This document shows positions 28,457 through 37,470 of a stretch of DNA of 64,000 nt, in pieces. Every line of letters begins with the position of its first letter. Positions within the stretch are counted from its first letter, which is position 1. The stretch lies in the NCBI RefSeq assembly GCF_018919175.1, contig NZ_JAHLQL010000001.1, positions 1,302,001-1,366,000 of the forward strand, read 5' to 3'. A program made the position numbers and the translations under genes. The notes under the pieces were generated by a model. That model saw only the letters and a list, made by a program, of their open reading frames with translations. It did not search any database and was not told the DNA's origin. Source of the DNA: Clostridium simiarum (lineage in GTDB: Bacteria; Bacillota; Clostridia; Clostridiales; Clostridiaceae).

Positions 28457-29341
28457 TTAAGAATTTATTCCTAAGACTTTAATTCCATTATGAACACACT
28501 CTATCTCTAAAGGAAAATCTGGTCCTCTTTCCCCATCTATATCTGTAACTATATCTTCATAGCATTCTATGCTTATCTTGTTACTCTTAAAGTATATAAG
28601 GGAATTTTGTCCCTCTAGATGCTCTCCTCTTATAATTTTTATAAAAAGAGGTAGTAATTCTTTTAAAGGCACTGCTTTTATTATTATAACATCTAAAAGC
28701 CCATCATCTATTTCAGATTTATAAGCTAAATTAAAATTTCCAGCAGTCTGGCCATTGAACACTAACATAAGATACATGTCTCCATGAAATTGTATCTCTT
28801 TTGAATCTACCTTTATATTTAACTTTCTAAAACTAGGTAATTGTTCTATGCCTTTAAGGTAATAAGCAAGCTTACCTATAGTATTTTTAAGATTCACATC
28901 AGTTTTTTGAGATACATCTGTAAACAAACCTGTACTAGCCACATTTATAAAATATTTATTATTAATTTTTCCTATGTCCAAAGGCTTAGGCGTACTATTT
29001 AATATCCTATTACATGCTTCTTCAACATTTTCAGGCATTCCTATGAATTTTGCAAAATCATTTGCTGTTCCTACAGGTAGTATAGCAATAGGTAAATCTA
29101 TCCCTTTTTGTTTCATACAATTTACCACTGTATCTACTGTTCCATCTCCTCCTGCTATTATTATGTATTCATAATTTTCATCTAAATCATCAAAAGCTCG
29201 TTCCATCTCTATGTCATAACTTATTCTATAAGGAACTACTGTATACCCTTCCTTTTGGTGAGTTTTTATTACTGTGTCAAGATCACTTAATATAGCATTC
29301 TCTCCCGAGAAAGGATTATATATAAATTTTACATTTTTCAT
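28457..29341 (-). CDS. Diacylglycerol/YegS-like lipid kinase
   Basis: A roughly 294-residue kinase of the DagK_cat family. The nucleotide-binding GGDGTVDTV is near residue 77, preceded by NPFSG at the N-terminus. DDGLLDVIII and the C-terminal DIDGERG are also family blocks. It likely phosphorylates diacylglycerol or a related lipid at the membrane surface. An open TTG at 29347 is too close to GGAGGG; the ATG at 29341 has correct spacing. Phospholipid gene pssA lies upstream in the opposite direction. Confidence 0.93.
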   Translation of the reverse strand: MKNVKFIYNPFSGENAILSDLDTVIKTHQKEGYTVVPYRISYDIEMERAFDDLDENYEYIIIAGGDGTVDTVVNCMKQKGIDLPIAILPVGTANDFAKFIGMPENVEEACNRILNSTPKPLDIGKINNKYFINVASTGLFTDVSQKTDVNLKNTIGKLAYYLKGIEQLPSFRKLNIKVDSKEIQFHGDMYLMLVFNGQTAGNFNLAYKSEIDDGLLDVIIIKAVPLKELLPLFIKIIRGEHLEGQNSLIYFKSNKISIECYEDIVTDIDGERGPDFPLEIECVHNGIKVLGINS

Positions 29342-29567
29342 GAACAAAACCCTCCAGTTATTTTTCGAAAAATTATATTTAAATTATAACATTTAATATA
29401 TATACTGTCGATAACACTAAATTATTCAACCACATCTTGTTTTTTCTAAAAGAATTTTAATATTAGTTATAAGTTAACTTTTTACATAATAAAAGAATAG
29501 CCAAATATATGAAAGTAAGCTATAATTATTAAGGTATTTATATAAGATTATTAGGAGAGGATTTTAA

Positions 29568-30080
29568 ATGAAAAAGAGTTTTTTACCTAATTTGTTTACT
29601 TTTACAAATTTAGGTTTTGGCATAATGTCTTTATTAATGAATTTTCGTGGCAATTATAAGATGTCTTGTCTTTTCATAATCTTTGCAGCTTTAGTGGATA
29701 GATATGATGGAAAAGTGGCTCGAATGTTAAATGTATCTAGTGACCTTGGAAAGCAATTAGATTCTTTATCAGATTTGGTATCCTTTGGTGTAGCTCCTTC
29801 TCTCTTGGTCTATAATATGTATAACCTTTCTAGGCTAGGTATTTTAGGCTATGCTCTATTATTACTTTTTCCAATCTGTGGTTCCTACAGGTTAGCTAAA
29901 TTTAATTCTATGGAGTTTGCTGGCTTCTTTTTAGGTATACCTATTACTGCTGCTGGATGTATAATTGCCCTATTAGGCCTGTTAACCTTAAATAGTAGAG
30001 ATAATTTTTTATTACCCATAATACTACTGAGTATCTTATCTTATTTAATGATAAGCAATATAAAAATAAAAAAAGTATAA
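29568..30080 (+). CDS. pssA: CDP-diacylglycerol--serine O-phosphatidyltransferase
   Basis: A 170-residue membrane enzyme of the CDP-alcohol phosphatidyltransferase family. The catalytic motif is complete: DRYDGKVAR followed by G-x3-D-x3-D in LGKQLDSLSD (about residues 44-70). About five membrane helices are predicted. The short Bacillus-type PssA length suggests serine as acceptor, giving phosphatidylserine; the substrate assignment is from family resemblance. AGGAGAGG precedes the ATG. Confidence 0.9.
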   Translation: MKKSFLPNLFTFTNLGFGIMSLLMNFRGNYKMSCLFIIFAALVDRYDGKVARMLNVSSDLGKQLDSLSDLVSFGVAPSLLVYNMYNLSRLGILGYALLLLFPICGSYRLAKFNSMEFAGFFLGIPITAAGCIIALLGLLTLNSRDNFLLPIILLSILSYLMISNIKIKKV

Positions 30081-30094
30081 TTTTTAGTGGCCAA

Positions 30095-30598
30095 TTACTC
30101 CTCCTTATTTAAAGGAGGAGTTTTATCATCCTTAGAATCCCCATTATCTTCCTCAGAAGAGTCTTCCTCCTCTTCATCATTACCCTTAGAGATATTTTCT
30201 TTCCTTTTAACTTTTTTATGCTTCCCTTTATGAGTATATAGCTTATTTATGTCTATGGATTTTAGATTTTTTTTTAAATCCCCAAACTCCTCATCTATTT
30301 CCCCCAATATATATTGGGCATCAAGCCTACTTTTAATAACTCCAGCCCTTATTCTACAGTAACAAAGGTAACAATCTTCACATTCCTCTAAAGTATCAAT
30401 AACATCTCTAATTAATTCATTTATCTCATCAGCTGTTTTTAATGCTTCCTTCACATGCCTTTTGTCTGCTAAAGCTACACCATTTAACTCTGCAGCTCCA
30501 CCAACCACCGCTCTATAGGAGGTTACCAGTCTGCAAAGTACATCAACCAAATTATTCATATCCCAATAGTGACTTTCAATTAAACGCTTATCTCCCAA
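30095..30598 (-). CDS. Hypothetical protein with CxxCxxC-like cluster and acidic tail
   Basis: A 167-residue soluble protein I do not recognise. Residues 1-110 look helical and contain a compact cysteine cluster, ECEDCYLCYC, near 73-82 that could bind metal. The last 45 residues change from a basic patch (HKGKHKKVKRKE) to a highly acidic tail (EEEEDSSEEDNGDSKDD). The start is TTG at 30598, supported by AGGTGA at 30604-30609; there is no ATG nearby. Its last codons overlap the pssA terminator hairpin on the opposite strand. Confidence 0.75.
   Translation of the reverse strand: MGDKRLIESHYWDMNNLVDVLCRLVTSYRAVVGGAAELNGVALADKRHVKEALKTADEINELIRDVIDTLEECEDCYLCYCRIRAGVIKSRLDAQYILGEIDEEFGDLKKNLKSIDINKLYTHKGKHKKVKRKENISKGNDEEEEDSSEEDNGDSKDDKTPPLNKEE
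30097..30124 (+). terminator. pssA terminator lying inside the opposing gene's 3' end
   Basis: ACTCCTCCTT pairs with AAGGAGGAGT, loop ATTTA, followed by TTTT on the plus strand. The stem is also the last coding segment of the minus-strand gene that ends at 30095. Confidence 0.8.
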
Positions 30599-30686
30599 TA
30601 TATCACCTGTTTTACAATGCTATCACAATAAATATATTAATTATAATTTATGTTAATTACTTATTATAGCTTAATATTATAATATT

Positions 30687-30730
30687 AAAAAAGTACTCTC
30701 TTCATCAAATTATTCAAGAGAGTACTTTTT
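30687..30730. terminator. Terminator of the serine dehydratase genes
   Basis: AAAAAGTACTCTCTT and AAGAGAGTACTTTTT form a 15-bp stem with a 14-nt loop. It lies 36 nt after the sdaAA stop. Confidence 0.9.
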
Positions 30731-30765
30731 GTTATATTTTAAAACTATACTTAAAAATCCCTATA

Positions 30766-31641
30766 CTATTCACCAAGAATTTGTTTTTTTAGCTCTATTC
30801 CTGTAGGTGTAATGGCTAATCCCCCTAAGGCTGTTTCTCTTAACTCACAAGGTAAGCTTTTTCCAACCTTATACATAGCCAACACTGTATCATCAAAAGG
30901 AATCTTGCTGGTTACTCCAGCCATAACTAAATCCGCTGTAGTAAGGGCGCTTACAGCACCTGCTGCATTTCTCTTTGCACAAGGAACCTCCACTAATCCT
31001 GCAATAGGATCACATACCAATCCCAATATATTCTTTATTACAATAGCAGCAGCATTTAAACTCATCTCTGGGGTTCCTCCCATCATCTCAACCACTGCAG
31101 CTGCTCCCATAGCTGCTGCTGATCCACACTCTGCTTGGCATCCCCCTTCTGCTCCTGAAAGTGTAGCATTATGTGCGATTATAAGTCCTACTGCTGATGA
31201 TGCAAATAATCCCATAACCATCTCTTCTTCACTTTTATTTAGAGCTTCACCTGCAGTAATTATAACAGAAGGTAATATTCCACAAGATCCAGCTGTAGGT
31301 GCTGCTATTATTCTACCCATAGAAGCATTAACCTCTGAACAGGATAAAGCTCTAGCCATAGCCTTTACCATTATGTTTCCAGTTAAAGACTGTCCATTCA
31401 ATGCATATTCATTCATCTTAAAAGCATCTCCACCTATTAATCCACTAACAGATTTAGTTTTATTATTTAACCCGTAAGATGCAGACTCTTCCATAACTTT
31501 AAGATTTCTTATCATCTTTTTCATCAGTGTTTCCCTATCCACCTCTGACTTTTGCATTTCATATCTTATGGCATATTCACTTAAACTAATATTTTCCTCT
31601 TTACATATATTTAACAATTCTTTTCCTGTACTTGCAAACAC
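30766..31641 (-). CDS. sdaAA: L-serine dehydratase, alpha subunit
   Basis: A 291-residue catalytic subunit of the oxygen-sensitive [4Fe-4S] L-serine dehydratase, which converts serine to pyruvate and ammonia. Conserved cysteines lie in AAPTAGSCGILPS, GCQAECGSAAAMGAAA and GLVCDPIAGLVEVPCAKRN. An upstream GTG at 31650 overlaps the beta subunit gene by 8 nt. GTG at 31641 is better spaced from GGAAGGTG and gives the usual short N-terminus, so it is preferred. With sdaAB it supplies pyruvate for amino-acid fermentation. Confidence 0.95.
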   Translation of the reverse strand: MFASTGKELLNICKEENISLSEYAIRYEMQKSEVDRETLMKKMIRNLKVMEESASYGLNNKTKSVSGLIGGDAFKMNEYALNGQSLTGNIMVKAMARALSCSEVNASMGRIIAAPTAGSCGILPSVIITAGEALNKSEEEMVMGLFASSAVGLIIAHNATLSGAEGGCQAECGSAAAMGAAAVVEMMGGTPEMSLNAAAIVIKNILGLVCDPIAGLVEVPCAKRNAAGAVSALTTADLVMAGVTSKIPFDDTVLAMYKVGKSLPCELRETALGGLAITPTGIELKKQILGE

Positions 31642-31642
31642 T

Positions 31643-32323
31643 TTATACACCTTCCCTTACTGGGTTAATTGCTCTAATGCTTGTAACATTAGCCATAGAT
31701 TTTATCCTTTCTACCCCTCTTTTAGTAATGACATTATCTGTTTCAAATATCATAATAGCACTGGAACCTTTTGTACTTCTAAAAACTCTCATAAAAGCGA
31801 TATTTATACCCTCTTCATAAATTAATGAAGTTACTTTAGAAATAATTCCAGGAACATCAATATGTTTAACTATAAGAGTTGGATACTCTCCAGTAAATTC
31901 AACCTCTTCTTCATCCACACCTAATATACTTATACTTCCTCCTCCTATGGACGAACCCATAACAGTAACCATACTATCATCCATAAGTGTTATAAGAAAT
32001 TTAACTGTATTAGGGTGAACATCACCTAAATCAGCTTCTTTGAATTCTATTTCTATTCCCTTATCCTTTGCTATTTGTAATGATTCTCTAAGCCTTTCAT
32101 CATCTGGGTCCATCCCCATTATTCCAGCAACTAATGCCCTATCCGTACCATGACCTTTATAGGTTTTTGCAAAGGATCCATGTAGTAAAAACTCCACTTT
32201 CTTTATTTCAGAACCTGATATTATTCCTGCTATTTTTCCTAATCTAGCAGCCCCTGCAGTATGAGAACTAGAAGGACCTATCATTACTGGCCCTAGTATA
32301 TCGAAGACTCCAAACTTTTTCAT
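31643..32323 (-). CDS. sdaAB: L-serine dehydratase, beta subunit
   Basis: A 226-residue beta subunit. The N-terminal SDH beta domain carries IGPSSSHTAGAARLG and HGTDRALVAGIMG. A C-terminal ACT domain (about residues 148-220) may sense an amino acid. It is followed almost directly by sdaAA, and the two form the heteromeric enzyme. AAAGGTGG precedes the ATG. A 59-nt gap separates it from the upstream kinase gene on the same strand. Confidence 0.96.
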   Translation of the reverse strand: MKKFGVFDILGPVMIGPSSSHTAGAARLGKIAGIISGSEIKKVEFLLHGSFAKTYKGHGTDRALVAGIMGMDPDDERLRESLQIAKDKGIEIEFKEADLGDVHPNTVKFLITLMDDSMVTVMGSSIGGGSISILGVDEEEVEFTGEYPTLIVKHIDVPGIISKVTSLIYEEGINIAFMRVFRSTKGSSAIMIFETDNVITKRGVERIKSMANVTSIRAINPVREGV

Positions 32324-32382
32324 ACAACCACCTTTTCCCTCTAAGATTTTACCATTATAAAAATATAGTTTTAAGCTTGTTA

Positions 32383-34041
32383 TTAATATTTATAAAAGCA
32401 ACTTCCCCCAATAAATTCTCTTAAAATAGAGTTCTCTGGTACCATGTCTGCATCTACCTCTTTAAAGAAATTTAAAAAGCTCCTAAGCCTCCATGCTTCA
32501 TAGTACACAGCACTATCATACGGTATCTTTGAAAGTTCTGCAAGAGCATATTTTTTAAGAACACATAATTCATATACTAAGGTAGAATTAAACATTACAT
32601 CTGCTTCTTCTTGAAATACAAATATATTCCTTTCTTCCCCTCTTCTTATAGAAGGCCACATGGAAAGTGTACTTTCTCCACCGTAACCTCTTGATAGAAA
32701 ATCTCTTACAATTCTTCTTATCATCCTGACATCTGTAGTTGCAATTCTATTGTGATTGTCGATATTTAATTGTGTAAGAGCACTTATATATATTTTAAAT
32801 TTATTTTGTGACGCTATGGATTCTGTAAGCCTATTGTTTAAACCATGAATACCTTCTATTATTAATATGCCATTCTCGGGCATTTTTATCTTGTTGCCAA
32901 GCCACTCTCTTTTACCCTCTTTAAAATTAAAGGTAGGAACACTTACTTCTTTTCCTTTCAAAAGCTCATTAAGATGTTGATTGAACAAAGCTAAATCTAA
33001 AGCTTCTATAGACTCAAAATCATATTCACCATACTCATCTTTAGGTGTAGACTCCCTATCCACAAAATAGTCATCAAGGGATATGGCAATGGGCATATAA
33101 CCGTTTACTTTTAGCTGTATGGCAAGCCTTCTAGCAAAGGTGGTCTTACCAGAAGAAGAAGGTCCTGCAATAAGAACTATCTTTACTTCCTTTTTTTCAT
33201 TTATAGTATCAGCTATATAAGCTATCTTTTTTTCATGTAGGGCTTCTGCTACTCTTATAAGTTCAAATATATTGTTATTTTCTACTTTATCATTTAAAGC
33301 CCCCACATCTCCTACTTCTAGAATATTAAGCCATTGCTCTGTTTCATAAAAGATCTTTGCAAGTTTTTTATGTTCTACAAACTCCGGTATAGAACTTGGA
33401 TTTTTCTCCTCTGGAAATCTTAAAATAAATCCTGGCTCATAATAAATTAAGTCAAATTTTTCAAGTACCCCTGTAGAGTAAACCATAGGTCCATAAAAAT
33501 AATCATATCTTCCATCTATATCATAGATCTTTACCTCTTCATTATCTATATGACTAAGAAGTCTTAGCTTATCATCCATTCCATAGGACTTAAATATTTC
33601 TACAGCCTTTTCCTTAGTTACAGAAATCTTTTTTATAGGAAAATCCTTCTCTATTATCCCTTTCATTCTATTTTTAATGTTTTCTATATCCTTTTCATCC
33701 AAAGCTCGTTCTTTATGGATTTCTCCAAATATACCTTTACTTAGAGAATGTTCTATAGTTATTTTAGATTCTGGAAACAGGTCATATACTGCTTTTATAA
33801 GTACAAACTGAAGGCTCCTAGCATAAGCTTTGACCCCCATAGAATTATCTAACTTTACTATTTCAAACTTACCTTCCTTCTTCAAAGGCGCAGTAAGTTC
33901 AAAATAATCCTTGTCTATTTTAACTAGTAAGGCTTCTCTTTTTTTATCTAATCCATAATTATCAATTATATCCTTTAATAAAGTCCCTCTTTCTACTAAA
34001 GCCTCTTTTCCATCAATAAAAAATAATTTCATTTTCTGCAT
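32383..34041 (-). CDS. TGS-domain nucleoside (uridine-like) kinase
   Basis: A 552-residue fusion. Residues 1-60 form a TGS domain like that of threonyl-tRNA synthetase, about 60-220 resemble its second additional domain, and the C-terminal half is a P-loop uridine/phosphoribulokinase-type kinase. That kinase has Walker A GPSSSGKTTFARR and the block SLDDYFVDR. Such proteins are common in Clostridia and Thermotogae; the substrate is not settled, though nucleoside is most often proposed. It may be cotranscribed with the serine dehydratase genes. Confidence 0.9.
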   Translation of the reverse strand: MQKMKLFFIDGKEALVERGTLLKDIIDNYGLDKKREALLVKIDKDYFELTAPLKKEGKFEIVKLDNSMGVKAYARSLQFVLIKAVYDLFPESKITIEHSLSKGIFGEIHKERALDEKDIENIKNRMKGIIEKDFPIKKISVTKEKAVEIFKSYGMDDKLRLLSHIDNEEVKIYDIDGRYDYFYGPMVYSTGVLEKFDLIYYEPGFILRFPEEKNPSSIPEFVEHKKLAKIFYETEQWLNILEVGDVGALNDKVENNNIFELIRVAEALHEKKIAYIADTINEKKEVKIVLIAGPSSSGKTTFARRLAIQLKVNGYMPIAISLDDYFVDRESTPKDEYGEYDFESIEALDLALFNQHLNELLKGKEVSVPTFNFKEGKREWLGNKIKMPENGILIIEGIHGLNNRLTESIASQNKFKIYISALTQLNIDNHNRIATTDVRMIRRIVRDFLSRGYGGESTLSMWPSIRRGEERNIFVFQEEADVMFNSTLVYELCVLKKYALAELSKIPYDSAVYYEAWRLRSFLNFFKEVDADMVPENSILREFIGGSCFYKY

Positions 34042-34178
34042 ATATTGACTCTCCTTTAGCTTTATTTTTAGTGTTTTATCTAATCAATATTATTATACTT
34101 CATTAAAAATAAATTTGTTATAAAACCCTCATAATTTATAGCCTTTTTGAGAATATATAATTATAAGGAGGATTGAAA

Positions 34179-34859
34179 ATGTTTATAGTACTTTTTAGAA
34201 CAATTATCTTATATCTTTTTGTAGTATTAACCATGCGACTTATGGGTAAAAGGCAAATTGGGGAATTACAACCCTTTGAATTAGTCATAACTATAATGGT
34301 ATCAGAACTTGCTGCCTTACCTATGCAAGATACTAGACTTCCTATAATTCATGGAATAATTCCCATAATAACTCTTTTAGTGCTTCAGATTGTACTTTCA
34401 GAAATGCAGCTAAAAAGCGATAAATTTAGAAGCATTATTGACGGTAATCCTAGCATATTAATAAAAAATGGCAAAATAAATATTGAAGAATTAAAAACCC
34501 AAAGACTTAGTATAAATGATCTTTTAGAGGAGCTTAGAATAAAAGGATTCTTAGATATTAGTGAAATTGCCTATGCCCTTATTGAAACTGATGGACAAAT
34601 GTCCGTAATAAGCAAATCTCAATTTGATAACGTAAAAAAACAAGACTTAAATATAAAAGATTCCGATGTAACTCTTCCCATAGTCTTAATTTGTAATGGA
34701 GAAATTAAAAAAGAAGGTCTTAATTATTATAAAAAAGACGAAAAGTGGATTAAAAGCCTCTTAGATAAAAATAATATAAAATCTGAAAAAGATGTATTTA
34801 TAGCTCTTATGGACTCAAAGGGTGAATTTTTTTATCAACTAATGGATGAAGGGAGTTAA
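34179..34859 (+). CDS. DUF421 (YetF-like) membrane protein
   Basis: A 226-residue protein with about three N-terminal membrane helices, the family signature MRLMGKRQIGELQPFELVI near residues 20-38, and a cytoplasmic domain. The function of the family is unknown; in Bacillus several members are linked to spores or envelopes. TTG at 34173 is open, but AAGGAGGA at 34165-34172 is spaced correctly for ATG at 34179. The next gene, a DUF4363 protein, follows after 6 nt. Confidence 0.92.
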   Translation: MFIVLFRTIILYLFVVLTMRLMGKRQIGELQPFELVITIMVSELAALPMQDTRLPIIHGIIPIITLLVLQIVLSEMQLKSDKFRSIIDGNPSILIKNGKINIEELKTQRLSINDLLEELRIKGFLDISEIAYALIETDGQMSVISKSQFDNVKKQDLNIKDSDVTLPIVLICNGEIKKEGLNYYKKDEKWIKSLLDKNNIKSEKDVFIALMDSKGEFFYQLMDEGS

Positions 34860-34865
34860 TCTATT

Positions 34866-35246
34866 ATGAGAAATGTAATTATATCTTTTTCTTTATTTAT
34901 AATTATGATTTTAGCTATGATTTTTTCTATAAATTATTTAAATAAAACTTGTGATTCTCTCCGTGACACTTGTGATAAACTTGAAGAGAGCATATCCAAC
35001 GAAAATTGGGATAACTCCTATGAAGATAGCTTAAAATTTCTTGATGATATTCAAAAGAACTCAAAACTAATATCTATCTTTATCGATCACGAGGAATTAG
35101 ATAACATATCTAATGAACTGTATAAGCTTACACAATACATAAAAGGTGAAAGTAAAGAAGAGTCTTTAGCCAGCCTTCATGTAATAAAATTTTACTTAAA
35201 TCACGTACAGGAGCTTCAAAAGATTAATATTCAAAATATACTTTAA
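34866..35246 (+). CDS. DUF4363 family protein
   Basis: A 126-residue protein with one N-terminal membrane helix (about residues 4-23) and a helical outer or cytoplasmic domain containing SISNENWDNSYEDS. DUF4363 proteins are small clostridial proteins of unknown function, often encoded next to DUF421 as here. The two genes are 6 nt apart and almost certainly form one operon. GGGAG at the end of the previous gene serves as ribosome binding site. Confidence 0.85.
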   Translation: MRNVIISFSLFIIMILAMIFSINYLNKTCDSLRDTCDKLEESISNENWDNSYEDSLKFLDDIQKNSKLISIFIDHEELDNISNELYKLTQYIKGESKEESLASLHVIKFYLNHVQELQKINIQNIL

Positions 35247-35292
35247 GGTTTTTTCCTATTATAAATTATACAAATAGTTTATAATTTAAGTA

Positions 35293-35321
35293 TGGAAAAT
35301 TCTTTTCAATTGCTATATAAT
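35293..35321 (+). promoter_or_regulatory. Predicted sigma-A promoter of fba
   Basis: TGGAAA (35293-35298) and a perfect TATAAT (35316-35321) are 17 nt apart. Transcription would begin near 35328, leaving a leader of about 95 nt. Confidence 0.65.
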
Positions 35322-35337
35322 ATACTTATATAAATTA

Positions 35338-35363
35338 AGTCCCAGCGGGACTAATGGAGTCCC
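35338..35363 (+). promoter_or_regulatory. Leader with two mutually exclusive hairpins upstream of fba
   Basis: Three complementary blocks follow each other: AGTCCC (35338-35343), GGGACT (35347-35352) and AGTCCC (35358-35363). The middle block can pair with either neighbour (3-nt or 5-nt loop) but not both. It lies about 10 nt from the predicted transcript start, so it may stabilise the mRNA or switch structure; no ligand class is recognised. Confidence 0.5.
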
Positions 35364-35422
35364 TTAAATATTATATCAAAAATAGCTGATATTTATACGA
35401 TTAATGAAAGGTGGTTTTTTTT

Positions 35423-36352
35423 ATGGCATTAGTTACTACTAAAGAAATGTTTAAAAAAGCTTACGAAGGTAAATATTCAATAGGAGCCTTCAATATTAAC
35501 AATATGGAAATAGTTCAAGGGGTAATGAGAGCTGCTAAGGCTAAAAACTCTGCTGTAATACTTCAATGCTCAACTGGAGCACTTAAATATGCTGGACCAG
35601 AATATTTAAAGGCTATGGTAGATGCATCTATTAAAGAAACTGGAGTAGATGCTGCACTTCATTTAGATCATGGTCCAGATCTAGATGCTGTAAAGCTTGC
35701 AATAGCTAGTGGATTTACTTCTGTTATGTTTGATGGTTCTCACTTTGAATATGAAGAAAATGTTAGAAAAACCAAAGAAGTAGTTGAATATGCACACGCT
35801 CATGGAGTAGTTGTTGAAGCTGAGTTAGGAGTTTTAGCGGGAGTTGAAGATGACGTTAAAAGTGATGTTCATGTATATACTGATCCAGAGCAAGCTGTTG
35901 ACTTCGTTAAAAGAACTGGTGTGGATTCCTTAGCAATAGCAATAGGAACAAGCCATGGTGCATTTAAATTTGCCGGAGAAGCTAAATTAAGATTTGACAT
36001 ATTAGAAGAAATTCAAAATAAATTACCTGGTTTCCCAATAGTTCTTCACGGCGCTTCCGCTGTAGATGCTGAAGCTGTTGCAACTTGCAATAAGTTTGGT
36101 GGAAACATAGCAGGAGCAAAAGGAATTCCTGTAGATATGTTAAGAAAAGCATCTTCTATGGCTGTTTGCAAAATTAACATGGACACAGATTTAAGACTTG
36201 CGATGACTGCTGCTATAAGAAAAACTTTTGGAGAAGATCCAAAAGAATTTGACCCAAGAAAATACTTAGGTGCTGGAAGAAGCGCTGTACAAAAAGTAGT
36301 AGAAGATAAAATAGAATTTGTTTTAGGTTCTGTTGACAGTATGAATAAATAA
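35423..36352 (+). CDS. fba: Class II fructose-1,6-bisphosphate aldolase
   Basis: A 309-residue zinc aldolase of glycolysis. Zinc ligands are seen in ALHLDHGPD and GTSHGAFKF, with the phosphate-binding block VLHGASAVD and a late NMDTDLR. GTG at 35411 is open, but the GTGG is itself part of the ribosome binding site. ATG at 35423 is the proper start. It is monocistronic, with its own promoter, structured leader and terminator, as befits a highly expressed gene. Confidence 0.96.
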   Translation: MALVTTKEMFKKAYEGKYSIGAFNINNMEIVQGVMRAAKAKNSAVILQCSTGALKYAGPEYLKAMVDASIKETGVDAALHLDHGPDLDAVKLAIASGFTSVMFDGSHFEYEENVRKTKEVVEYAHAHGVVVEAELGVLAGVEDDVKSDVHVYTDPEQAVDFVKRTGVDSLAIAIGTSHGAFKFAGEAKLRFDILEEIQNKLPGFPIVLHGASAVDAEAVATCNKFGGNIAGAKGIPVDMLRKASSMAVCKINMDTDLRLAMTAAIRKTFGEDPKEFDPRKYLGAGRSAVQKVVEDKIEFVLGSVDSMNK

Positions 36353-36362
36353 CTCATATATA

Positions 36363-36395
36363 AAAGTGCAATCCAAATTAAGGATTGCACTTTTT
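36363..36395. terminator. fba terminator
   Basis: AAAAGTGCAATCC pairs with GGATTGCACTTTTT across a 7-nt loop. It lies between convergent genes and can serve both. Confidence 0.92.
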
Positions 36396-36400
36396 ATTTG

Positions 36401-37438
36401 TTACTTTTCTATATAATTAATCACATGTTTAATTATCATGTTTATGCTTCCATCGCCATTTCTTTTTATTTCAAATCTATCTTGATCATGATAAGCCTCT
36501 TCATTAATGTAAAGATCAATATCTTTATCTATTTTAAGCCTTATTCTTTTAAGCTTTTTCTCTACCCACTCTTTATCTATAGGAACCTTTTTATCTAAAC
36601 CGTGAGCTTCTGCAAATTGAATAAAATTCTCTTTTGCCAAAGGCTCTTCTTTAAAGAGATCTGTAGAAAGTTCCTCAATATCAATTATGTCATCTTCTCT
36701 AAGTTTCTTTTTTATGGTAGTTCTTATGTTTTCAGCCCTATACGCATCCTCTTTTACATTATTTCTAGTCCAGTTTTCTGTTACCTTCACCAAATTTTTA
36801 GTCATATCTCTCTCATTATCAATAAGAGTACATCCCAAATAATTAGAAATAAAATAATTAGAGCCATATTCTTCTTTTTCTTTTGACTTGCTTTGTTTAT
36901 CTATAACCATAAGATGGAACTTATCCTCCTCTCTTATAGGTTTAATAAAGGCACACTTTTGTATCTTTTGTCCACTAGAAGGTAATCCTGTAGTTTGAGA
37001 TACAATATTTATTCCTATGTTATCTTCAACAAAATCTATTTTATGTACGTAATTTTTTACATAATCCATCTTTAATATAGCAAGCATTGGACTATGTTCT
37101 GTAGATATGGACACCACAATAAGATCACAGGATGGAATGTTACCATTAGAGTTCATAAGAGTAAAAAGCTGATTTGCAATGTCTTTAGATACAGTAACTA
37201 TATCGTTTTCTCCATTTAAATATTCCTGTGCCGCTTCTTTAACAATATTTCTTCCTGAGTTAAAAAATGCATATTTAAGTTCCTCATCTTTTAAAAGCTT
37301 ATCCATGTGTTTTAGCAAGAATTTATATATCTCTTCATCTAAATCTAAAGTAAAAGAGTTAAGTAAGGGTTCCTCACCATTATTATCTAACACATGTATT
37401 ATAGCTTCGTTTATATGTATATCATTAATATATTCCAT
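36401..37438 (-). CDS. Nucleoid-associated protein (NA37/NdpA family)
   Basis: A 345-residue protein of the NA37 family, recognised from the N-terminal HINEAIIHVLDN and the central VVSISTEHSPMLAILKMDYV. E. coli YejK/NdpA is the best-known member and is associated with the nucleoid, but its function is not well defined. No membrane segments are seen. The DUF6106 gene lies just upstream (32-nt gap), so the two may be cotranscribed. Confidence 0.88.
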   Translation of the reverse strand: MEYINDIHINEAIIHVLDNNGEEPLLNSFTLDLDEEIYKFLLKHMDKLLKDEELKYAFFNSGRNIVKEAAQEYLNGENDIVTVSKDIANQLFTLMNSNGNIPSCDLIVVSISTEHSPMLAILKMDYVKNYVHKIDFVEDNIGINIVSQTTGLPSSGQKIQKCAFIKPIREEDKFHLMVIDKQSKSKEKEEYGSNYFISNYLGCTLIDNERDMTKNLVKVTENWTRNNVKEDAYRAENIRTTIKKKLREDDIIDIEELSTDLFKEEPLAKENFIQFAEAHGLDKKVPIDKEWVEKKLKRIRLKIDKDIDLYINEEAYHDQDRFEIKRNGDGSINMIIKHVINYIEK

Positions 37439-37470
37439 GTCTTCACCAACCTAGTATTTTCATAAAATCT

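Noticed and set aside
30812..31477. Long plus-strand ORF of 221 codons opposite sdaAA
   Set aside because: It is the antisense shadow of a well-conserved gene and has no family resemblance.
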